Origin: Lactuca virosa | Lineage: Eukaryota; Streptophyta; Magnoliopsida; Asterales; Asteraceae | DNA length: 64,000 nt | Reading direction: 5' to 3' | Assembly: GCA_928212115.1 (NCBI GenBank) | Contig: CAKMRJ010004445.1 | Span: 74,583,597 to 74,647,596, forward strand | In this document: piece by piece, positions 11,592 through 23,449 of the stretch | How the letters are laid out: each line of letters starts with the position of its first letter | How positions within the stretch are numbered: position 1 is the first letter of the stretch | The notes under the pieces: model-generated | What the model was told of the DNA's origin: nothing | The model's input: the letters and a program-made list of their open reading frames with translations, nothing else | Databases searched by the model: none | Translations under genes and position numbers: made by a program

Positions 11592-11605
11592 TTGGTATCG
11601 AGAAA
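11592..11605 (+). promoter_or_regulatory. Primer-binding site after long LTR copy a
   Basis: TTGGTATCGAGAAA begins two bases after the LTR end. It resembles TTGGTATCAGAGC, the initiator tRNA-Met site, with one base missing. The following 270 bp (to about 11880) are leader of that element and then the sequence changes character. Confidence 0.6.
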
Positions 11606-12059
11606 TTGGCTATATCGAACTAGTACTTTCTTAAGATATTATGACTATATCCCAAGATTTACACTCTTAGGTTAAATATATTCCTTAACCTACAAATATA
11701 GAGTTATATATAAAATTGAATCCTCGATTAAGAATACAATGCAAGGTCTTAGGTCAGATACCTTAGCTAAGTTGGTTGTACATGGTCCGAACCACAACTA
11801 AACGTGGATTGATCACCTATGTTTAATTATGTTTGGACCGATGCACAACTAAACTTGGATTCGGTAGTTGATAGAATGAAATGCTTGGAGATGTAGGAAA
11901 CCCAAAATAAGACTATAATCCAATAAACACAAGGAAAAGTACATAAAAGTATCAGTAAAACCATACAAAATAAACCTTACAAACGCAAACACAAGTATTT
12001 TAAGTACAAACTAAATAGTCTAAAAGCATACCAAAATAAAAAGGAAAAACATATCACAA

Positions 12060-13150
12060 ATATTCATCCTCTTCATGACCCTCATGTGTCCCAGATGGAC
12101 CGGCCCCCTCAGCTAACTATGGGAATGGTGGATAAACGACCCCATGATGGCTAAGTAAACTGCCCAAAGCACCAACCACTCACTGCTTCCTTTCATCAAG
12201 AACCTATTTCCCTCTCTCCAAATCCTGTTGCCTCTTCTCCAAAGCCTTGAAACACCGATCTAGATAACAAAGGTCGATCTCTGACTCCGGACCGTGCTGT
12301 GCTGCCACAGGAGCATGTCTCTATTGCTGCTATCCCTGCGGTGCAGGCCCGGGTTCTACCTGTCGAAGTGGCATGTCCAGATCATCGATTGAAATCCTCA
12401 AAGTACCATCAGGACCATGCTCAACTACCCATATCTACTCTAGAGCCCTAACATCCATGTCTTGAGGGGCAAACTGGATCATCCTGTGAGTGATAATATC
12501 AAAGGAATGGGCCAACCTGCTAACAAAGTGCCCCTGCATATCTTGCTCCATACTGATGACCCAATATCCAATCGTGCAAGAAACACGAGTGTATACGGTA
12601 TATTAAGGCGAACCTCGGGACTAAGGAAATACCACATATAAAATAAGTCACTCGTAGGGACCTTGTCACTCTCGCCTCGATGATAATTGGTGGCAGAAAT
12701 CAACCGATGAATCAACCTAAATGATAGGCGACCTAAAGCTCCTATCCTTGGCATGCCTAGCTATGTAAGGCCCGTTAGCATGCGCCCACACATCCATCGA
12801 TCTAAAATCAGTCAGTTGTGAGATAATGCAACTCTCTAGGTAAGGCATAAAATGCGGGCTGGCTATCTCCTCCACAGTATATATCTCCTAACGCAGACCT
12901 AACTGGAAAATGTTACAAGAACATGAAACACCTCCTAGCCGGAAGGTAATGGCAGAACTATCACCCCTATATATGGTGTAATCAATGTCATACTGAACTA
13001 TGGAGAATAAATCTCAGCATAGCTCCTGGAATATGGTCTCTCAGACCTCAATGACTCGTAGCCATCCGTGAGAAATAAACAACTCCACTCTAGCCTCATC
13101 ATGATACATCCATTAAAGATACGACGCTATAAGCTCGTCCAACCTAAACT
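12060..13150 (-). pseudogene. Athila ORF1-like fragment
   Basis: Minus-strand translation, shifting among frames with several stops, gives stretches typical of the Athila ORF-1 (gag-region) family: HRLISATNYHRGESDKVPTS, DLFYMWYFLSPEVRLNIPY and a downstream VSRLAHSFDIITHRMIQFAP. The longest clean frame is 12479-12754. A Lys/Glu-rich coiled segment follows (12200-12270), then an acidic tail with GPSGTHEGHEEDEYL (12060-12110). No LTR can be assigned to it. It is a decayed remnant. Confidence 0.6.
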
Positions 13151-13733
13151 CCTCGACTAAACTCCATCGTAGCATCCGAGGCACACTTAATAAGTTTTAA
13201 ATCCAACAAGGGTTTTCAATACGAACTAGTTTGAACCTATGAAGTGTATTTAATCAATAAATTTACCACGATTTTGCATCTAATTGACCTAAACCCTAGA
13301 AATAGGACATTTATGAAAACATACTGTAACAATTGGTTATTTCGGGTCAATAATAGTCAAACAATTTAAACCAAAGTCAAACGAGTTAAACATAAGTCAA
13401 ATAATTGAATAGTTAAAGAATAAATCCAATAAACAATGAATCATGCCCCACTATAAGGGTTTTCAGTTTTTGGGAATCAAAACCCATGGCTAGGCCGAAA
13501 TCACTTCCTAAGCCTAGACCGAAAACAACTACGTCAAAATCTTCTTTTGACCGAGAACCATGCGAGGCCGAGAACCACTTGGACCGAAATCAAGATGATC
13601 TCGGTTGGACGTTTTGACCGAAATCATGGGTTCTCGGCTTGGAAGATAGGCCGAAATCTCAAGTTTCAAGCGGTGGCACACCTTCGAATTGATAAATTAC
13701 ACATCCCAATGCATGTGTCACATAAATTTTATA

Positions 13734-13734
<1 letters not shown>

Positions 13735-13794
<60 letters not shown>

Positions 13795-13801
13795 CTGTGT
13801 G

Positions 13802-13847
<46 letters not shown>
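13735..13847. repeat. Compound (AT)n-(GT)n-(AT)n microsatellite
   Basis: Two AT arrays flank a GT-rich core near the presumed TATA region of LTR copy b. Open reading frames predicted here (Tyr-Ile repeats) are only translations of the microsatellite. Confidence 0.95.
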
Positions 13848-13848
<1 letters not shown>

Positions 13849-14261
13849 CCGAAAACTCTCTCCATTTCCTTTCTTCACGTCTCAAATTCACCCCAAATCC
13901 TCTGAAAGTTCATAAAACAATATTCAAATCTTCATATCTTTCGAGGAACAACTTCATATCTTCATAAGCTCCCCAAGAACATCTTCAATAATTGCCCAGA
14001 AACAATTATCCTTCAAGATTAAGTCTTAGAATATATTGTAAGTTTCCTTTTATAATAATCTAGTGTTATTATAACACTTATATATTAGTTCATGAAATTT
14101 ACATATTTTATTATGTACTAAAAACTATTAGGATTACGACTATTTTCACATATTCAAGCTTGACGAACATCCCTATCACTTCGTTATCCAACCAAGAACA
14201 CACCTGAGGTGAGTTTATAGCCGTACAGTTTTCACAAATTTGATATGTTTTTTTTTTGGAA

Positions 14262-14293
14262 GGGGGGAGGGGGGGGGGGGGGGGGGGGGGGGG
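14262..14293. repeat. Poly-G tract (25 consecutive G)
   Basis: A G-rich tract sits where the related LTRs have a short purine block before AATACAAGT. The longest run is 14269-14293. It can form G-quadruplex structures and is prone to polymerase slippage; the exact length may be an assembly estimate. Confidence 0.9.
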
Positions 14294-14465
14294 AGAGGAG
14301 GATACAAGTAAAACACAAGAAAAACTTGTGTTAAAATAGAAATCGATATTTATATGCTTTCTATATTTTATGCGAAAATGCTAAAATACATGAAATATCG
14401 TTATCTCTAAATTCAGGAACTTATACCTATAAGGTTTTCGAACAAATATGCTTCAATTTCTTACA

Positions 14466-14468
<3 letters not shown>

Positions 14469-14542
<74 letters not shown>
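14469..14542. repeat. (AT)n microsatellite
   Basis: About 37 AT repeats within LTR copy b. Confidence 0.95.
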
Positions 14543-14548
<6 letters not shown>

Positions 14549-14860
14549 TATATATAAAATATATTAGTCATATCCTGAATTTTAAGAGGTTAAAGATACA
14601 ATGCTTTTTGTACAAATCAAGTATGCATAATAAAAGCATTAATACTTGCCAAAATTTTGAAGACTTAAAGTAAGGGAGGTTATAAAAAATTAATTTGGAG
14701 CAAAATAAAAATTTTAAAATATTAAATTTCATCAGTATAAAGTGGTAATTTTTCTTATTACATAATAACTAATAACAAAATCTAATAATTATTTTCCCGT
14801 AAGAAAACTATTCGCCCAAAAACCTATTTATCGTCGTTGCTTTGCGCAGGCACACATCTA

Positions 14861-14873
14861 GTGTGTGTGTATG

Positions 14874-14928
<55 letters not shown>
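14861..14928. repeat. (GT)n-(AT)n microsatellite
   Basis: GT repeats with one interruption followed by about 22 AT repeats, within LTR copy b. Confidence 0.95.
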
Positions 14929-14933
<5 letters not shown>

Positions 14934-15482
14934 GGGTACAGTTGGATTTCAATAAATAAACTTTATTTAAAATAGTTTATAAATTTTAACCCTATTGTAA
15001 CAGGTTGAGCAAAATGGCTATAATTATATAAACATGCGTATATAATTATTTAATTTCAGTTTATTATCATAACAAATTGATAATAGCATACAAAGGATAC
15101 GTTATTTCAACGGAACATTTTTATAAACTATAATAGGTATAGTTTATGAGACATACACACTATTCTACCTTTTCAAGATACAATAAAAAATAATTATTCC
15201 AAAGTATAATTATTTTATACCATGTAACCACTATAAAAGAGTGATACATACATTTAAACAGTCAATATGGCTTTCTAAGACACGTCTTCAAGTACTTACC
15301 TAAGTACCAACAAAATTCCTGTTTTTTTTTTATAACCAGAGTCTCCTGGAGGGAGAGCGTGACAATTATGTATAGATCTATACGGAACTGACAATCCTGC
15401 ACCTAAACTGTTAGCTACAGTTAGACCGGCAGGCTGGGGTGACAAATGTCGTAACATCCGACACCTGAAGAACGTCGTAACA

Positions 15483-18134
15483 TGTAACATCCCGTTATTT
15501 TCTGTTTGTAAAAGTCAACCCTAGTCAACCAAAGTCAAACTTGGGTCAACTAAAGTCTTCTTTATTGTTTTGGGTTTTATTAAGGTTAAAATAAAAAGCT
15601 TTGTTTGTTAAAAATCCTTAAAATAATTGTGGTTGAAATAAGAAGGAAAATGCTTAAATACCGAGAACATTCGCATCCTATTCCCTTCGGACCACAAATC
15701 CTCTAACCGCAAAAGACACCCGTGAACGTGCGAGCCGTGAACAGGCGATCAGGCTTCAGCCGTGATCAGACTTCGGGCCACAAACTCTTCGGATCTTATC
15801 ACCTCGAGAATCTAACCTTATCGCCTCGAACCTCATTCTCGACCACGAACCACTTCTCGACCGTAATCACTTCGGACCGTATACGAGGTTCACGGCCGTG
15901 AACCCCTCGGACCGTGAACCCTCGCATACATATACTTTTCAGCCGAATTTTCTTCACTTTTTACACTTTCAAACACCATTTCAAGTCTCTTTCTCTCAAG
16001 TATCATTAGCCAAGAACAACCTCTCTCCTCAAGAACATGCTATATGCATCCTTTCTCATCATATTTAAGTGTTAAATCACTAGTTCTTCATAAGATCTAA
16101 TATGTATCACTTCTTGATCTTATTATCATTTCAATAACATCATTCAATCTTCTTATACTAGGCTGAAAATCATTTGATTTCCCTATTTTTCACGAAGAAC
16201 ACGAAGAACGCGTGAAGAACACGAAGAACAAGCACCTGAAAACCTTTGAATCTTCTTAGAAACTGGTCTAGGATCATCAAGTGTTCTTCAATCATCAAGA
16301 ATTCATGGTCGTGAACACCTCCAGGGACGTGAACCCTTCATGACACTTGGGCCGTGAACACCTATCAGCTTCCATTTTAGCTTCTAACACTCCAATTTGT
16401 AAGTTATACTTACAAATTAGTCCAATTTCTAATCATTCATATGATTATATTAGCTGATTGGATGCATATATGTTATACAGATTACTATATAGGACTTGTT
16501 TTGTTGCGGGATTTAACATCCGATATCAAATCATCATTTGAATCACCCTCCAAAATGCGAGTTCATACCCCCGTATTTTCATAGTTTTTATTGTTTTAAG
16601 GGGGGAAATACAAGTCTAACACAAAGATTTTGTGTTATAAACAAATGGTTTCAAATATCTTATCAAAATGGATTTCAGTTATCATCAAATCAAATGGTTT
16701 TCAAAGATTGTGTTAAAATGACATCAAGTCTACAAAAGTATTTCAAAATATTAAACTTCTTTTAAATGGTTCTATAAACTTATATTTTTCCCCATAAACC
16801 ATATTTATATACATATATTTATATAAATAAGATTTAAAAGGCTTAGGACTGATAAACCACTTTGGTTCCTTTTCCTTGTTTGGATGTGGGATTATAAGTA
16901 TTGGTTATTTGTCCGAATGTCGTTTAAATTTTACTTATATATAATTGTATATGTATATAAGTATAAAAGTTATTTCAATAAATTCAAATACCCTTTGTAA
17001 CATGTTGAGCAAGGGGTTGCATTCATGAATACGCAGTATCAATTCAGAAAGTACATATAAATTATAATAGGTATAATTTATGATTCACAGAACATTAATT
17101 CACGATTCAAGTATACTAAAGTACATTGTTTTACAAGAACAAAGGTTTGATTCAAAACTAATCAAGAGTATACATATTTCATATACATGTTAAGAATACT
17201 AATTCAAGAACATACTGTCAATCATTTATTTCAGAATGATTGGGTTTTCATAACTATTATACATGTAACATTTATATGATTTTTATGAGTCATTTGATAC
17301 AGGTTGTTTAATTCATTTAAACAATATAGTTAAAGTCCTGACATTATAACCAGAATCTCCATCCGGGGATCGAAACAATGTGTGTGTAGATCTATATTGG
17401 GATTGACAACCCCGCACTCAGACTGCTAGCTACAGTCAGGCATACACGCCTCCGAGTGACAGTTGTTGTCAACAGTTTTAACGCATTCATAGCGTTGGGT
17501 CCGGCCATCTAGTCAGTATGGTTATAATAACTCATTAAAAAGATATTAACAATACGTTAGTGTATAACTAACTAAACATAAGTACATTTTCAAAGTACTA
17601 GTTTTACAAGATACAATTTTACAGTTTTACATTACATTTTACAATAACAGCTGGTGGGACCAGACATACTCACGGTTACAAATTTTACATAAAGGAATAC
17701 AAATACAGAACATCGGTTTACAAACAGAATGGTTTTATGAGATTAAAACTACTTTTCATATAAAGCAGAAAATATAGAATTTTCTGGAACAGTATAGATA
17801 TTCAAGAAACAGAAAACACTCTTTCAAATATAAACTCTTATGCACTCACTCAACTCTATGTTGATACTCTCTTTTCAAATTACGTGTATTCTCAGGGAAC
17901 CAGTAGACAGGTACTCCCCGAGCTTTTGAGAAGATGGAGCTATTTTGAGTCTTGTCTTCTTCTTTTGTATAACTATTTGGTTTCAGTATACAATGATGTA
18001 ACACATGTAAATACTTATACTTTTTAAATACAGTGGTTGTTTGTACTCTGATTACTGTAATGCATGTGTTGTGATACTACAAATGAAGTCATCCACCCCC
18101 GGACGTTTCCGTCGTCTGGTTTGGGGGTGTGACA
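15483..18134 (+). mobile_element. Solo LTR (copy c), TSD TAACA
   Basis: It begins TGTAACATCCCG and ends GGGGGTGTGACA. The 5-bp sequence TAACA is found directly on both sides (15478-15482 and 18135-18139). This is the signature of an LTR-retrotransposon insertion reduced to one LTR by recombination, or of a non-autonomous relative. Length is 2,652 bp and there is no coding region. It carries a CGTGAAC motif cluster at 15720-15920 and another at 16308-16362, the family signature TAGATCTATATTGGGATTGACA (17388-17409) and a G6 purine tract at 16599-16604. Confidence 0.85.
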
Positions 18135-18228
18135 TAACATGCCAACAGTTGCTAAGTATGGTTATAATAACTCACAAGGGATATTAACAATGCATTTGGT
18201 TTACGAATACATACACAACTTCAAATAG

Positions 18229-19190
18229 TTTTGTTCGAGAGCTTGGCATTAATCCTCTCCCCCCTCAAAACTCCCAACAACTCTCAAAGGTGCTCCTCAT
18301 GCTGCTCCCTAGTCTTGGAAAAGACTAGGATATCATCGATAAAAACAATGACCGAACGATCAAGAATTGGTATGCACACCCAATTCATCAAACCTATAAA
18401 TGTTGTCGGCGCATTGGTGAGCTCAAATGGCATCACCACGAACTTATAATTACCATAATGAGTTCAGAACGTTGTCTTCTCTATGTCCTCCTCCCTAACT
18501 CTCAACTGATGATATCCTCACGTCAAATCGATCTTGGAGAACCGAGATGCACCCTGCAGCTGATTAAAGAGGTCATTAATCCTTGGAAGTGGGTAATGAT
18601 TTTTCTCCGTCAACTTGTTTAACTCCCAATAATCAATACACATGCAGTGAGACCCATCCTTCTTCTTCACAAACAAGATCGGTTTTCCCCAAGGAGAACG
18701 GTTCGGTCAGATAAACTACTTGCCCAACAGCTCCTGAAGCTGAGAGGATAACTCCTGCATCTCTGGTGGTGCTAATCGGTACCGCACCGTAGCAATTGGC
18801 GTTGCACCATGGATCAGATCGATCATGAACTCCACTTTCCTTGTGGGAGGCACGTCGGGTAATTCGTCCGGGAACACATCTGGAAATTCTCTGACTACAG
18901 GCACATCCGAAACCGAAACCCCCTTGTATACCTGAGTATCAACCACATACGCTAGATAACCCAAACACCCATGGTGAAGATACTATCGAGCCCTAGTAGC
19001 AGAACAAAAGGTTGATCCAACCCTGGTACCCTCTCCATAAATAATCAATTATCCCCCACTCAGGGTTCGAACTACTACCCGCTAACCCTCACAGTCAATC
19101 ATCTCACCAAACCTACTCAACCAGTCCATCCCTACTATCACACACACATCCCCTATAGGGATAGGGATCAAATCGATCGCGTAAGGCACC
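18229..19190 (-). pseudogene. Chromovirus pol fragment: protease end and first half of RT
   Basis: On minus, the linker before RT (VVREFPDVFPDELPDVPP) leads into RT with the catalytic FIDDILVFSK near 18340. Several stops occur (for example just before 18716). The fragment stops at 18228, where LTR copy b is joined, so the second half of RT, RNase H and integrase are missing. It is similar but not identical to the pol copy at 47.4-48.4 kb. This is the downstream part of the element whose gag lies at 19.8-20.6 kb. Confidence 0.8.
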
Positions 19191-19815
19191 TCAAAAATAT
19201 CCAAATTACAACCCTGAAAAACGATGGATGCAGAAACCTAGTGCTTGTTGGTGATGGAACTCGCAACGGGCACTCAAACTCTCCAAGAGACATAACAAAA
19301 CTCCTACTGAAGGACTGATACACAACGGACCGACTAGTACCTGAGTAAAAAAGCACAAGAGCAGACAATGAGTTCACTAACAAGGTACCTAACAGGAATA
19401 CAATCATAAGAATACAAATAAAATATCTTGACAAAATAATTAATGAAAACATACCAGTAGCGACGTCTGACGGCTCCCTGTCCTCCTCCGCTATAAGGTA
19501 GAAAGCACGACCTCTTGCCCTGACGTCTATATGTGATCCTCAAAGTAGCCGGGGCTGGTGCCTGCACTGGTATAGTGGCTAGAAATGGACTATTGACTTT
19601 CACATGGCCAACCTGCTCACAATGGTAACAAATCCTGGTGCTTGTTAGCAGGGCATGTTGACGACAATCTATGGCAATATGGCCCTGCTTAAAACATTTG
19701 TGGGACGCAGAAGAAGACTGACAAACACCCTCATGAGCCTTCCCGCACATGCCACAAGAGCGGCCCCTATGTCCCCAAGATCGTGAATCAGCGGGCTTGA
19801 ATTTCTTCGCTACAG
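19191..19815 (-). pseudogene. Chromovirus gag C-terminus and protease region, decayed
   Basis: On minus, 19750-19560 shows Cys/His-rich remains of zinc knuckles (CGKAHEGVC; CFKQGHIAIDC; CYHCEQVGHVKVN), some with lost Cys residues, followed by APAPATLRI. After that comes a protease remnant (LVNSLSALVLFYSGTSRS near 19330) in which the expected D-S/T-G is replaced by SGT. Multiple frameshifts. It connects gag with the RT fragment downstream. Confidence 0.7.
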
Positions 19816-19852
19816 GCTATGACTAAACGGGAGCCTTCCTATGCTCCCTCTT

Positions 19853-20631
19853 CTAAGTGTCAATCTGAATCTCCCGTCTCCAAGAAGCATATTGAAGCTC
19901 GGAGAGAGTATTGTAGCATTGGATAGACACAAACTGTTGAATATCAATCTTAAGCATGCTCAAGTATCGCATCATCTGAGCCTGCTCTATAGCAACATAC
20001 TCTGGATAGAAAAGAGCCCTCTCAGTAAACATCATGGTGATATCCATCACTGACTTTGTTGTCTGCCTCAAATCTAGATACTCATGAGCCAAACTCTCCC
20101 TTTCCACCAAGGGAGCATACCTCGTGCAAATCATCTCTAAGAAATCCTCCCAAGTAACAGCAGTCCTCTGCTCAGGAGTGTAGGAATTGGTCACCAGGTT
20201 CCACCATGCTTCGCGCCCATTCGAAGAAGGTTGAGGACATACTTGACCTTCCAGTCCTCCAGACAGGAACAGGTGAAGAAGCAGCCCTCCACATCAGAAA
20301 TCCATCTCATAGCCACAATCGGGTCCTTGGCGCTGTGTAACTCCGAGGACTTTGTGTTACTAAAGTCCTGATACGTGAATGATCCTCTTCTTTGTCCTCT
20401 CCCAACAACGATGGATGCGGTGTTTGCAACAGTAGTAGTCGCAGTGAGGGCAACATAGTGATCATCAAACAACTCAATCATCACGGTCTTGATAGACCCA
20501 AAGAGCTCCGGAATAGAACCCTGGATGGTAGTAGCCACCTCAGCGGCAATGATCTCCCGAATCTGATCATCAGTCAACCCTGACCTATCCTAGCCACCAC
20601 CTCCAGATCCTGAACCCCTTGTGAACACCAT
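19853..20631 (-). pseudogene. Chromovirus (Tekay/Del-like) gag
   Basis: The likely start is the ATG at 20629-20631, followed by a Gly-rich N-terminus that hits a TAG at codon 14. After this stop the frame runs to 20191 and contains a retrotransposon Gag core (DPIVAMRWISDVEGCFFTC). A frameshift near 20200 moves it to the frame 20194-19853 (TAVTWEDFLEMICTRYAP; ALFYPEYVA). The domain order and motif style match gag of plant chromoviruses. It lies 800 bp downstream of the primer site at 21433-21445; that leader (20632-21432) is noncoding. Confidence 0.8.
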
Positions 20632-21432
20632 ACTGAAAATGAACCATAATATATAGTATAAATGCCACAACTTCATACTATTACAACCATCACGAAGAGA
20701 CTAAACCCTTGGGGTTTGTGACTTCCTTGATACGCGTCTGGGTCCTGTGCTTTTAGTAGTACGAGCCCATACTACCTTCCATACCTACTGGTATTTGTTT
20801 TAATGGATCATCACAAACTACCCGTAAACAATTCTAACTACTAGGACACACATACATCCTATACTCACTCTTTCGAGAATGGCTAATCATCCCTCAACTG
20901 GCCTGCTACACCCACACTCACTCATGAAACTTCCACCAACCCTACAACCGCTTATGTGTGTTAATCATACATAACACTGGATTCCATAGACAGTCGAATA
21001 GTTGATTCTACCCTAAGCACACAACCAGACAAAGAACATGAAATAAGGCTAAATCAAACATTCTCAGGCTATAAAATCTTAGTTATGTACAACTATGATG
21101 CACATACTAAGCAATTACAGTAATGATGTCAATTTCATCTATCATACAAGAAGTTCTCCTAGGGTATTAGGCATCATACATCAGGAAATTCTATCATACA
21201 ATTCCTAAGGATCCCTAGCCTACAAACTAGCTTGCAATTCTATCACAATCATCATAAACAAATAACAATGTGGTTAACTTGGGGTATACTTTCTTGCTCT
21301 GGTTGATCGTATACATCTCACCCTTCCTTGGTTACTTTTGAAAACAATTATGAAAACCATTTTGAAAACTTTTATAGATCCTTAGTTTAAGTCTGGATTC
21401 ACACGAGTGCTCATCTAATTCTCTTAAACCAC

Positions 21433-21445
21433 GACTCTGATACCA
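21433..21445 (-). promoter_or_regulatory. Primer-binding site, initiator tRNA-Met
   Basis: On minus it reads TGGTATCAGAGTC, three bases from the LTR end at 21449. It makes this LTR the 5' LTR of the gag/RT element to its left. Confidence 0.8.
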
Positions 21446-21448
21446 ACT

Positions 21449-23436
21449 TGTAACATCCCAAAAATCACGATAAAATTTTTCATTTTTCAATTTAGGTAAA
21501 ATCAATGTTTCCAATCAAAACCCAAGTCAAAACCGAGTATCAGTACAAATATCCCAGAATCAAGGTATTATAAAATCTCTAGAACATAACACCAAAGGAT
21601 GTGTATGATCATGCCTTTTCCTTTCCCTGATCATCAGAAGTACCTAAAAAAATAACACTGAAACTGTAAGTCAAATCTTAGCGAGTCTATTCCAAAATAC
21701 AACACACAACATAATACTCCCTCCGTCCCAAAATTATAGTCCATCTTTCCTTTTAGGTTTGTCCAAAAATAATAGTCCACTTCTAAAAATAAATAACATT
21801 TTTACCAAAATACCCCCTTATTATTACTTAACCAACTAAGCATTTAATGGAACATTAAATGCAAAGTAAGGACACAACTGTCATTTTGTTGTATAAAGTT
21901 AGTGGTAATTAATTCTTCCTTAATCTGTGTGTTTTTTGTCTGTGGACAATAATTTTGGGACGAAAGGAGTATATAAAACCACACATGTTGGGTCCACAGC
22001 CATCGAACTAGATTACCCTCAGATACACAACCATCGGGCTGGATTGCCCCCGACTCACAGTCATCTGAATGGATTGCATCGACCCAATCAATTATCAGAC
22101 TGGAATACCCCGATCTGTTGGCTCACGCACATAAAAGTAAAGCCTCAACCCATCCCACACTATGTCGACATAGGCAACCGATAAATCATATAACAGCAAA
22201 TATAATCATACAAATCTACATATTACTACAATATAACAACATCCTACATTCTAGGATACATGACCTAGTGGGACAACATTCATGCCTTCGACCCACGAGT
22301 ATAGTGAGGAAAAACTCACCTCTAAGTCAAGAAGATAGCTGAACTGAATACCACTCCAACTAACGGCTCTATGGGTCACCTGTAAAACATACAGGGACCA
22401 AGCCTCAATCTACTATTCAAAATATCCCAAATGACCTAAATTAAAACTTGGTAAAAAGTCAAAGTCAAAGTCAACCTCGGTCGACCTCCATGTCGTGGCT
22501 GATGGGTTCAACCCGAATAGAACCCGGTCTCGGATAAACCTAGATATGTACCAAAATGCATAGCCATGCGGTGGGTCCAAAGCACCAAATCATAGCAGGG
22601 ATAGTCTCAATATAGTTGCGGAAAACTCCATTACCACGTCGTGGCACCCTACCGCCACATCGTGGGTAAACGTCTTAAGGCAAAGTTCTTTCCAAGTTCC
22701 TTAATCCGTAAATCCTTTTGCCTAATCTTTCTAGAAAGCATCTAGGGATCCTATTGATCCCTAAAAACATAAAATTTATGGACATGCTTGCCCCATGTCC
22801 GTCCTCTGTCAAATCTAGGTCAAAAGAGTAGAAAAAAAGGTCTCAAACTCATGCAAGGATCTAAAACCACCACCATTTCTCAGATCTACAAAGTATAGTG
22901 TCCTTGGGACTCCTAAGAGTCATAAAGTTGCAAACTTTATCACTTTGCTTCACTTAAAATCTATCAAAGAGTTCAATCATGAAAGATAACTCTAGATGTA
23001 GAGAGAAAAGAAAAAAACTAGATTAAAGATCCTGACAAATGTTCTAGCAAAATGATTTTGGAGATTAGAGAGTGTTGTTTGCTTTCTTCTTGCACTCAAC
23101 CTTCTTCTACTTCCTTCAAAATGACAAAAAAGGCTTGAAAATGAGCTCAAGAGCTTCAAAGTGGGTTAGGGTTACGATTTTGTCGCTTGAGAGTGATGGA
23201 GGATGAAGATGGACAACCCTAGCCTCCATACTTTCCTTTAAATACCCGAAAAATTAGGGTTTTCATGACAGAGGGTCGCCACTTCATGTCCAAAATATGC
23301 CACGTCGTGGGGATCATTAAATGAACCGCAAAACTTCCGACATTTCCACGTTGTGAGATGCCTTCACCACGACGTGGTCACTCCCAAAATCCAAATTACA
23401 TTAAAATTAAATACCTCCAAGAATCCTGATGTTACA
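21449..23436 (-). mobile_element. Chromovirus LTR shared by two element halves
   Basis: On minus it starts TGTAACATCAGGATTC and ends GGGATGTTACA. Length is 1,988 bp including a 253-bp MITE. A PBS lies on its left and a polypurine tract on its right, so it serves as 5' LTR of the left element and 3' LTR of the right one. Probable TATA region TATTTAAAGG is at 23236-23245 (minus). CCACGNCGTGG-type dyads occur at 23300-23377 (U3) and 22488-22665 (downstream of the promoter). Confidence 0.85.
21717..21969. mobile_element. Stowaway MITE
   Basis: Terminal inverted repeats begin CTCCCTCCGTCCCAAAATTA on the left; the right end is GGACGAAAGGAG, its diverged complement. TA dinucleotides flank both ends (21715-21716, 21970-21971). 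253 bp, AT-rich, no coding sequence. These are the hallmarks of Stowaway (Tc1/mariner-mobilised) elements. It inserted into the chromovirus LTR. Confidence 0.9.
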
Positions 23437-23449
23437 ATTCTCCCCCACT
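23437..23449 (-). promoter_or_regulatory. Polypurine tract of the right-hand chromovirus element
   Basis: On minus this is AGTGGGGGAGAAT, directly before the LTR. It primes plus-strand DNA synthesis and shows that the integrase-bearing element on the right ends in this LTR. Confidence 0.8.

Larger units (their letters stand above)
13325..18228 (+). mobile_element. Long LTR (copy b), truncated at 3' end and interrupted by copy c
   Basis: It starts TGTAACAATTGGTTATTTCGGG. Homology to copies c and d is visible throughout: CCGAGAACC-type motif cluster (13494-13655), G-tract followed by ATACAAGT, an ACA(G/T)GTTGAGCAAA block, and the TAGATCTATAC...TTGACAATCC signature (15374-15402). Copy c (15483-18134) is inserted in it with TSD TAACA. 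After copy c, about 95 bp continue copy b, then it stops at a junction with chromovirus RT near 18228; about 600 bp of the 3' end are missing. Confidence 0.65.

Noticed and set aside
13547..13967. Open frames with Tyr-Ile repeats on both strands
   Set aside because: They are translations of the (AT)n/(GT)n microsatellite.
15483..18134. Possible Helitron or CACTA non-autonomous transposon
   Set aside because: TG...CA ends with 5-bp TSD and homology to an LTR that has a PBS (9183-11589) identify it as a solo LTR.
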